Program-made: the position numbers and the translations under genes
Shown here: positions 40,311 through 49,400 of the stretch, one piece after another
How the letters are laid out: each line of letters starts with the position of its first letter
Position numbering within the stretch: the first letter of the stretch is position 1
The notes under the pieces: model-generated
What the model saw: only the letters and a program-made list of their open reading frames with translations
Database searches by the model: none
What the model was told of the DNA's origin: nothing
Assembly: GCA_907165275.2 (NCBI GenBank)
Contig: OU015678.1
Span: 2,232,001 to 2,296,000, forward strand
Length of the DNA stretch: 64,000 nucleotides
Direction: 5' to 3'
From: Zygaena filipendulae
Taxonomy: Eukaryota; Arthropoda; Insecta; Lepidoptera; Zygaenidae

Positions 40311-41152
40311 ATCTAATATATATAAATCACGTGTCACGTTGTTTGTCCGCGATGGACTCCGAAACTACTGAACGGATTTTGATAAAATTTTATAACCATT
40401 CATAAAATGGTCCAACTTAAAAGATAGGATAGTTTTTATCCCGGAATTCCCGCGGGAACTCCGACTCCGAAATTACCGCGGATGAAATCGCGGGGGACAG
40501 CTATCTAATATATATAAATCACGTGTCACGTTGTTTGTCCGCGATGGACTCCGAAACTACTGAACGGATTTTGATAAAATTTTGCAACCATTTATAATAT
40601 GGTCCAACTTAAAAGATAGGATAGTTTTTATCCCGGTATTCCCTCGGGAACTGAAGGACATAGTGTACTTTTTTCCCGCAATCTCCGCGGGAACTCCGAA
40701 ATTACCGCGGATGAAATCGCGGGGGACAGCTATCTAATATATATAAATCACGTGTCACGTTGTTTGTCCGCGATGGACTCCGAAACTACTAAACGGATTT
40801 TGATAAAATTTTGTAACCATTTATAATATGGTCCAACTTAAAAGATAGGATAGTTTTTATCCCGGAATTCCCGCGGGAACTCTGGAATTACCGCGGATGA
40901 AATCGCGGGGGACAGCTAGTCTAATATATATAAATCACGTGTCACGTTGTTTGTCCGCGATGGACTCCGCAACTACTGAACGGATTATGATAAAATTTTG
41001 CAACCATTTATAATATGGTCCAAATTAAAAGATAGGATAGTTTTTATCCCGGAATTCCCTCGGGAACTGAAGGGCATAGAGTATTTTTTCCCGCAACCTC
41101 CGCGGGAACTCCGAAATTACCACGGATGAAATCACGGGGGACAGCTAGTAAA
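40311..41152 (+). repeat. Tandem array of four family D units
   Basis: Units begin AATATATATAAATCACGTGT at about 40314, 40505, 40735 and 40922 and end GCGGGGGACAGCTA-type tails. Lengths alternate between about 190 and 230 bp because units 2 and 4 carry an extra tail segment (GGGAACTGAAGG, CATAG). Each unit has the full head-to-tail order. Confidence 0.85.
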
Positions 41153-41189
41153 TATATATAAATCCCGATTTCCGTATTTCCGTATTACG

Positions 41190-41272
41190 TAAAAAAATAA
41201 AAAATACGTGTCCAATATTTTTTAATAATCTACAAGACGGACTAAAAAAAAATAGTCAACATGCCCATTACA
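41190..41272. mobile_element. Family A MITE, terminal fragment
   Basis: TACGTGTCCAATATTTTTTA, GACGGACTAAAAA, TAGTCAACATGCCCATTA: one end only, abutting the tandem D array. Confidence 0.7.
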
Positions 41273-41604
41273 ACGTAGGTACTTAAAAATATGTATCTAC
41301 CTATTTGCCGACCCTCCGTAAAGTAAACATTGAAAAGTACCTCAAACGAGTTGAGAATTTCACTTTTTCCCTCGCAATCCGAGGCGCAGTTGCATCAGAC
41401 CGACAGACACATAATAATTGACATAAGCAAAATAAATTATTGAGCAATTACATATTATGATTATTAGGTAAGCAACACATTACAAAATCATCTGCAGGCA
41501 ATCAGGTATAGTAGGATGTGCAGTCTGGATTTGGAGCCGACAATTTTAATAAGAAAATAAAAATAGACTACAATTTTTAAACGGTTAGCAAATGGACACG
41601 ATGA

Positions 41605-41912
41605 CGGGGTTAAAGATCAAAATTATATTTAGTCCGTCAGATAATAAAAAAATAATATAGACACGTATTCTTTGCTTTTTCCTTATGGTGAAAAATACTT
41701 AGTAAAACGCATGTAAGTTTAGCAGTGGGAGCTCGTAACGTCATAACTAAGTACTAAGTGTACCTAGGTATAACGTCACACGAAATTCCAACTTAATACA
41801 TATTATATTAACTGTTATTTTTTTGATAACGTAAAAATGGAAAAATACGTGTCCAATATTTTTGTAAAACTAAAGACGGACTAAAAACTAAAATTTATTC
41901 ATCTAGCCCATT
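41605..41912. mobile_element. Family A MITE, diverged
   Basis: TTTAGTCCGTCAGATAAT left, AGACGGACTAAAAACTAAA and CATCTAGCCCATTA right. Both CRE-like sites are mutated. Confidence 0.6.
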
Positions 41913-41984
41913 ATTTACGTTTTGGTCAGCAGGGATATGTGTGTCTGTCACAGAAAAATATAGTTTTGCACGCTATACCTACTT

Positions 41985-42075
41985 AAGATCAAGGCCTTAT
42001 TCACTATGACCAACAACATTCCTTGCCCATAACGCGCGTCTCAAAAACGCATTTCCAAACGTTCTAGATCACCGG
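41985..42075. repeat. Repeat family G, inverted copy
   Basis: GGCCTTATTCACTATGACCA ... AAACGCATTTCCAAACGTTC is the reverse complement of part of 9430-9640. Confidence 0.6.
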
Positions 42076-42244
42076 CCCATCTCTGTTTATCTATCTATTT
42101 ATTTATTAGTCATCTCCCATTCATTACACATTACTTGCCAATTCTAAATATTTAATTAAAAATGACTCATGTGTATCTATTTGTATTTAAAAAAAGTTTG
42201 TTTTTTTAACCTGCACGCGCTTCTATATTCTACTTATAAGTAAG

Positions 42245-42790
42245 ATATTTGCAAGAAAAAACAATTCTTTAAATTTTTCTCTGTCTGTCTGTCTGTTCGA
42301 AAGTTTGGACCGATTTTGACGAGGCTTTCACTGGCAGATAGGTGATGTTATAAGAGGTAAGTAACTTAGGGCTACTTTTATCGGAGTTCCTGCGGAAATT
42401 CCGAAGCTCACGCGCTTGGAACCGCAGGGAACAGATATTTTATAGTAAGGAAGCTGTCCCCCGCGGTTTCACCCACGGTAATTTCGGAGTTCCCGCGGGC
42501 ATTTAGGGACAGGCAGACGGGAAGCGACTTTGTTTTATTTATACTAATATCTGGGTCACCGAGCTTCGCTCGTTGTGTATAGCGCCATCTGTTACGTAGA
42601 AAAACAAACACTCATTTTTCATTGCCTGAAAACACGGATAAAACGATGTTTTCTAAAAATGAAACCTAGCTAGATCGATGAATCGCCCCCGAAACCCCCT
42701 GCATACCCATAAAAATCGTTGGAGCCGTTTCCGAGATTCGATTATCGTTTAAAGATATTAGATAGATAGATAGATGTAGTGATGATCGTG
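42245..42790. repeat. Family D pieces and a second RTE-like tail
   Basis: 42245-42440 D plus-strand tail; 42450-42520 D minus-strand tail; 42545-42775 a different element (GGGTCACCGAGCTTCGCTCG, GTTGGAGCCGTTTCCGAGAT, then (AGAT)n near 42765), resembling lepidopteran RTE 3' ends. Confidence 0.55.
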
Positions 42791-42794
42791 GTTT

Positions 42795-43075
42795 AAATGT
42801 CATTACTTCCTCAACTTATAGCTGGTCATTGGCATCCAAAGGCTACACAGTACAGAACTACACGTGTGGATGCTGTACCAGGCGAAATGTCAGTATGTCA
42901 GAATCCCCGGCGGTCTGCATCCGACCCATTGTTCGAGGGTGCGTGGGCGGACGACAGTTACGACTGTGTGTCGCTGTGAATACGTCAGTTGTGGTCGCTC
43001 GAAAGTGAACCTCCCGTTAAGTCCTGGCGGGATAGGACTGTTGTTCCTTTAGTTATAATCCAATTGATATTCGTC
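42795..43075. other. Unexplained GC-richer block
   Basis: CGGCGGTCTGCATCCGACCC and GTGCGTGGGCGGACGACAG; short overlapping frames on the plus strand, none recognised. Possibly a relic of a transposon coding region. Confidence 0.3.
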
Positions 43076-43089
43076 GCGGAGATGCTTTA

Positions 43090-43292
43090 TAGACAAAAGT
43101 AAATCGTGTTTTAAAATTATAGCGCCATTTTGCGTCAACATATTTTTATGTTCAACATTTTGTTGGTATTTAACAATACAATAAGTACAATCAATACAAT
43201 AATTAAAAAAAAAAAACGTTCTTTAACTCTCAATAAAGCGTTCTGTATCAATAACATGATTTTGTGTGTTAACAATATGTTCTTGCTTGCTT
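43090..43292. mobile_element. Family B MITE, partial
   Basis: GTGTTTTAAAATTATAGCGC, TTTATGTTCAACATTTTG and CAATAAAGCGTTCTGTATCA in family order; both outer ends degraded. Confidence 0.6.
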
Positions 43293-43307
43293 CCGATTTT
43301 ATTAATT

Positions 43308-43858
43308 ACTAGCTATGCCCCGCGGTTTCACCCGTGGTAATTTCGGAGTTCCCGCGGGAATTCCGGGATAAAAAGTGCCCTATGTCCTTCTCCGTACCCC
43401 TGACAACGTGCATGCCGTTCATCCAAATCCGTTCAGCCGTTTTTGCGTGATTGAGTAACAAACATCCAAACATCCACACTTTCACATTTATAATATTAGT
43501 AGGATCAATTAACGCATATTGACATACAAATTCATCACGCGCTAGCTTTTTCATGTCCTTATGGTGGGTTCGAATGACCCTTTAGTGATGATTCAAACTC
43601 CTGCAGAAAGATATAGATGACTGAGTTCCTAACAGTAGACTCATCGTTCATAAAATATGATTCATCCTAATTAATAAAATGCGAAAGTGAGTTTGTTTGT
43701 TTGTTACGATTTCACGGCTTAACGGCTCAACTGATCGCCACGAAACTTTGCATAAACGTTATCAAGGGTACAGAGAAGGACATATGGTACTTTTTGACCC
43801 GGAATTCCCGCAGGAACTCCGAAATTACCATGGGTGTAACCGCGGGGAACAGCTAGTA
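43308..43858. repeat. Two family D copies, opposite orientations
   Basis: Minus-strand copy 43308-43505 (CTAGCTATGCCCCGCGG ... TTTATAATATTAGTAGGAT) and plus-strand copy 43672-43858 (AATGCGAAAGTGAG ... GGGGAACAGCTAGT). Confidence 0.75.
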
Positions 43859-44110
43859 TGATACCTATAATTCGGACAACCTCTGCGTGTAACCGCAGGT
43901 CCTATGACTCTTTGGCATTTCATCGATGACTTATTGAAAACGATCAAAAATAACGGAATACTTTCACACAATATGCTAAGAGGAATCCACTGATTCATCC
44001 CACATGTGACATTTTGGTGCGCCCGTAAAGAGTTAACGGTGTACACACGGACCGATATTGATCGGGATGTTTTCGCATACAATACTCGCCTCCGCCAGGG
44101 GTCTGCAACA
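43859..44110 (-). other. Unexplained open stretch, possible coding remnant
   Basis: A minus-strand frame runs from about 44082 through SVRVYTVNSLRAHQNVTCGM to TRRGCPNYRYHT and then enters repeat sequence. Composition is more gene-like than its surroundings and an AG (GTTGCAG) precedes it at about 44104. No family recognised; two frames are about equally open. Confidence 0.3.
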
Positions 44111-44276
44111 TTTGGGTAAGATATTTATTTATTTAGTTTATAATATAGGTACGACCTCCTTTTAAGTTTCTTAGGTATTCGAAATTACTTTATTAATCAG
44201 TTTTACATCGTAGGTCCCATAGATGTTTTTTGTTTATCCAAATTTTAGTATCTATCATATAAATTTTAGCAAGACA

Positions 44277-44322
44277 TAACACACACATACACACACTCAC
44301 ACACACACACACACACATACAA
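44277..44322. repeat. (AC)n microsatellite
   Basis: Interrupted CA/ACACAT run. Confidence 0.9.
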
Positions 44323-44559
44323 ACTCATGCACACGAAACTGCATCATAATAATATGAGAGCCTTAGTAACTATTTTAAATAAATTTAAGTTAATTATTGA
44401 AAATTCGAATCACTGATGTTAATGTACCTACTAGATTAATTCTTGTCATTTTGTTTGTTTTTGAGTTTACATAATATTCAAAATACATATATATATTATA
44501 TCTCTCCAAAATGGCTTTATAATATTGTTTGTAATAAGGGAAGACACTGATGTCTATAA

Positions 44560-44697
44560 TACAGGCTAGACCTAGTTTAGGCATCAGAGGTATTTATTAT
44601 GTAGCATTTGCCATGAACTTATTGAAATGTAAATCAAAACTGTTTTCTTGACGTATGTTTTTGGTACCAATAAACTTATTATTATTATTATTATTTT
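44560..44697 (+). mobile_element. LINE-type 3' end with (TTA)n tail
   Basis: TTTTTGGTACCAATAAACTT followed by ATTATTATT. AATAAA and a simple tail as in other LINE ends here. Confidence 0.5.
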
Positions 44698-45765
44698 TTA
44701 CGCAAAAATCTTGTCCCGAAACGGTTCCGCATATTAATAATAATTGATACCTTAACAATAATCATAAATAATTCGTCCAAAACCTTATTAGTTGTCTACA
44801 GAATGTTACGAAAACACCACTAAAGCAGAAAGTAGGTTAAATGGTTGTAAAGAGTCCACTGAAAAGTAGTAATCTATGGCTAAGCCGAAAAAAAATGTAT
44901 AAATGTTATTGAAGTGCAACCATATTTTAGTAAAACTAAAAAGTAGTAAACCATACAGACAGTCCTTTTATATTCTTAACTAATAGGTATCTTTGGAGAC
45001 ACATATGATGATAGTACCTATTCACAGAAGACAATGTTGAATAAAAATCGTTTATATATGTATTACTAGCTGAGTTTTAATATTATTTTATGTCATATAT
45101 CGCTTATGATCAGTTGAGCAACCACCATTACAAGGTAGTGGGTAACCATAACACCATTTTGTTGTTGATCAAAGACTTAAGCAACCCACAAAATGAAAAA
45201 GATGACGAATCTTTTTATCACCGAGTAAGAGTCTTTTTGTTGGATAGCATATTACTCCATAAATGAATATTGTGTTTGAAATATTTAATGGAATTTAATC
45301 TATTTTTAATTTCTTTGACATTGTATTCTCTGATGATTGTACTATTTACCTACATATAATAATATGATCTTGACTTTTTTAAACACTGATAGTATGAAAT
45401 ACATAAACTAAACTATATAATACATGCCAGTAGTTCATTCAACCTTATTTTAGTCATAGCTGAAAGAACAATTTAAAATTGTGAAGTAAGTGGAAAAATT
45501 TAAACTCGTGCCCAAGGTTCGCTACCACTGCACCTCTTTACTGTCACAAAAGGTTATTAAAATTCGATCAGACAGAAAGAAAGAATGTGATAATATAAAA
45601 ATGCCTAAGGGCCGGTGTGTGCTGGGCTTCATATTTCAAGTAACTACTAACTTATTATCTGGATTTTAATTAATGGTTTATGCTCAAGAATGATAAGTAC
45701 GCCGTAGCAGACTGTGGCTTTGACAGAAAAAAATCATTCGTATGAATGTACCAAGTACATAATAT
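44698..45765. other. Gene-free AT-rich spacer
   Basis: No exon-like frame, RNA or recognised repeat. Confidence 0.35.
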
Positions 45766-46122
45766 ATCTATTACTTTGTCTCTCTCAAACTCGAGAATGG
45801 CTGGACCGATTTGGCTAATTTTGTTCTTGAAATATTTATGGAAGTTCAGGGAAGGTTTAAACGGTGAAAAACAAAGGAAAATACAAAAAATTTAGCAGTT
45901 CCTGCGAGAATTCCGAAACTCCCGCGAGTGAAACCGCGGGGCACAGCGAATGTGAGTCTATTTGTTTGTTACCTACGCTTTCAAGCCTCAACGGCTCAAC
46001 CGGTAATCATAAAAAGCATACACGTTGTCAGAGGTACAGAGAAGGACATAGGGTACGTATTGCCTTGGAATTTCCGCGGGAACTCTGAAATTATCGCGGG
46101 TGAAACCGCGAGGAACAGATGG
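45766..46122 (+). repeat. Two family D copies in direct order
   Basis: Tails at about 45945 (GCGGGGCACAGCGAATG) and 46117 (GCGAGGAACAGATGG). Immediately downstream of the dehydrogenase 3' end. Confidence 0.65.
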
Positions 46123-46298
46123 TAACAACATAAAGTTCTTAGAGAAACATTGAGGTGAATAAAACTGACTTTTACATTCCAGAATTTCCAGGACAATTTT
46201 TTATACTGGTCCACGTCCCCCTGAGATTCTGACACTGCGGGCAGTACAATATCTGCCTCGAGAAATGAAATAAGAAGTTCATCGAACAAAAATAACAT

Positions 46299-46304
46299 TT
46301 TATT
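46299..46304 (-). terminator. Poly(A) signal of dehydrogenase gene
   Basis: AATAAA on the minus strand about 52 bases after the stop. Another AATAAA overlaps the stop codon itself (46360-46355) and is less likely to serve. Confidence 0.55.
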
Positions 46305-46355
46305 TTATCAACAACAACAAAAAGAAGTCAACAACATGATTATTTTGATTAGATT

Positions 46356-46470
46356 TTATTCGATTTTGAACATAGCCTTCGCGATGTTGCCTGCCTTCAA
46401 ATCCCTAAGGGCGTCCTGGTACTCTGACAGCTTGTAGGTTTTCACACCGAGCTTGGTGTAATCCAGGTAT
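46356..46470 (-). CDS. Dehydrogenase exon 9
   Basis: Acceptor ATTTTATCTCTCAG, phase 2 entry. Encodes YLDYTKLGVKTYKLSEY ... KAMFKIE, stop TAA at 46356-46358. Confidence 0.92.
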
Positions 46471-49400
46471 CTGAGAGATAAAATACAAACTATTTTATAG
46501 GTACTCGTTGTAACCTTACGTTACGCACACACAGACAACACGTGTACGTACAAGCCAGCTGTCTTTACTTGAGGTAAAGTACTTGAATCAGTTTATTTGT
46601 ATGGTGTGTCAAGCTGCTATAAGGATCATAGACTGATTAGGCTGTAATGTACTTAGAATATGTCCGCCTGTACCTGTTACCCATAGCCTTGAGCCACCCA
46701 ATCGCCTTCGGGAAGCTGAACGGGTTAATCTTAACACCAATGATCGTCAACTCCTTATCGTAGATCTGGTACGGGTTAATTCTGGAAAAGAAGATTTTTT
46801 TACTTTACTTACCCACCTATTTAAGGTATAAATTGCAAAAAAGTAAATACAAATCTATGGTAATTATACAGGTTGTTACAGAAAGGTGTAGTCATCAGGC
46901 GCGGATCCAGGATTTAGTTGAGGGGGGGCAATTTGGTTGCACCATGAAATTTTTAGAATTAACAGGATGGACAAAGAAGTCTATTAGTAAAATTTAAGTG
47001 CATTCAAGTTCATATTGAGGTATCTGAATTGAGCTTATGTATGTTTCACGATATTTCATAGTTAAAAAAAATGGTTTTCGAAAACGATTGACCTTAGGTA
47101 TAACGGCTTTTGCGTACGATTCTCTGTAAAATCATTTTTTTTTTAGTTTTCCATAGAAATAACGATTGTCAACTTGGCTAAGGGGGCTGTACTTACGTCG
47201 CCTGGTGTGTGGGGGGGCAGCAACCAAACAGCACATATTTCCCGCCATGTTGCAGATGGTTGAAGTTTATCTCCATTACTTTGCCGACACCTACAACCAA
47301 ATACCTATATTAATTCGTCTTTTGACGACACAGGTGATAATCATGCTTCTCTCTCTCCTCAATAGAGTTTCCGGGTTTGGACTCCACTGGGAACAGACTT
47401 ATTGGGTATGGAATTGCAATATCTTAAGTCAATATTAAGGCGGAAACATACTTGTGTATCGTGTCGTGTTGTGTCGCGACTGAAGCATATCGTTTTCATA
47501 TATTTAGTATGGTTAGAGAAGCACCACAATAGAACGCGCCGCAACAAGACACAACATGTTAACATTACATGGAAATACTATGTGCAAAGACATTAAAAGA
47601 TCATGTATATACTATAACTCATCTTTTTATAGTAAAGTATGAATTCAAGAATAGTAGAAGCTCGCACCTGTGCAATCTATGATAACATCGTAGAGGGTGT
47701 CCTCTTTCGCCAAAACATCAGGGGTTACAAGTCTGAAGCCGGTCTCTGCAACACGAAATCTTTAGTATTATAAATGCGAATGTTAGATTGTTTGTTTGTT
47801 ACGCTTTCATGCCTTAACCCCTCAGGCCTCAACCGATCATCATTAAATTTTCTATAGGTACCTACACGTTTTTAAGGGTAGATACAGAGAAGGATATGGA
47901 GTGAGAGATATTGAATGCTTTTTTATTAAGATATTTATTTATTAGAGAAGTCAACATAATTACAAAATATATATTTTTTTTACACATATGTAGTATATAC
48001 TTATACCTACTTGGTATATTATCGATGGATTATTGTTGTTTGCAAAGGATTGATATTGTAATTTTATTAACGTCAAAAAGAGCCATAATATGGGCCAACT
48101 TTGAATAAAATTACTAGACTTTGACTTTGTATATGTGTGACAAGAAAGTTAAATAAAGGTACATAAATTAGGTGTAGGTGTACCTTTAAATGTATTTTAG
48201 GATCGTTTAATAATTAATTACTTACCTAGTTTTTTAACGATCTCCAGCCTCGCCGTATTCATCTCCGACACTGTCACGTCTCTATGACCCTGGTGATGCA
48301 GCGTAGTCACCCATAGGTTGCCTGAAATACATACAAATTATAGTTCAGTACTTATTTTTCAGACTACACAGATCTTCCCCTATATCCAAGTGGACATTCT
48401 ACAATCATTAACGCATAGAAAACTAAGTAATGAAACATCATGTTACTTAGTCAGGCAATAAAAACTCTAGTTTGATGACTGTGACACCGTTGATGTTTGT
48501 TTCTTTTTCTTGTGTGTTGTGGTGAAATAAATGTATTTTCTTCTTTCTTCTCCTTCTTCTAGTTTTCACTCATTCATTGTAAACTAAAAATAAACCCTAA
48601 TTTCTCCTACAAGACCTTCTTCTAAATATAAATTAGCCGGAGGTTTTAGAACCCCTCCCCACACATCTCCACTTGACACACTCAACTCAATTCAATTTAG
48701 GAAACAAATGAATATCAGATCAGAGAGAGAGCATTCATTAACGTAACGAAATGTATAAAACGCCATTTGGTTATGTTTTTACTTACTCACTGTTCTCAAA
48801 ATGCACAGTTTTGGGAATTTTGTGGAAAATATACTTGCGATTCCAACAAAAGATGCTTTTGGAAAGTTGCTCTAACTTCTTTTGCAACCGTGGCGTGCCT
48901 GCCCCATCACATGCTCTCTCTAGTTAGTTCATTTTTTTTGTGCTCATGCTGATCTGGTCGTCGAATTTAGTAAAAAAAGGCACTGTAAGAGTAAACTCAC
49001 CGATGATCCCGGCGCCCACTACGAGGATCTTAGCACGGATTGGCAGTGGGGATGCGCGATCAAACCCGTGGGACACGCACGAATATGGCTCGCAGAGACC
49101 CGCTGCAACGTGGATTGGTAATTTATTATTTACATGAAGTAGTTTTGGCGGTTTTTCAAAAAGTTAAACTTGCTCTTACATATAAAAGACTATCTGAATA
49201 CAAAATTACATTCAATTCGGTTTTCTGATAAAACAATTGCTCAACAATTATAAATTTAGCGCCACCCATTAAAAAGATTAACTTTTCGAAAACGAATTGG
49301 TAAGAAAATAATTGCAAAATAATCGTTTTTTTTTTTTCATTTCTGATCAATTGAACCGACCACACACATTACACATACTTGATATATTTCTTTTTAAATG

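Noticed and set aside
44277..44322. CRISPR-like or structured array
   Set aside because: Plain CA microsatellite; the genome is eukaryotic and no CRISPR array is present anywhere.
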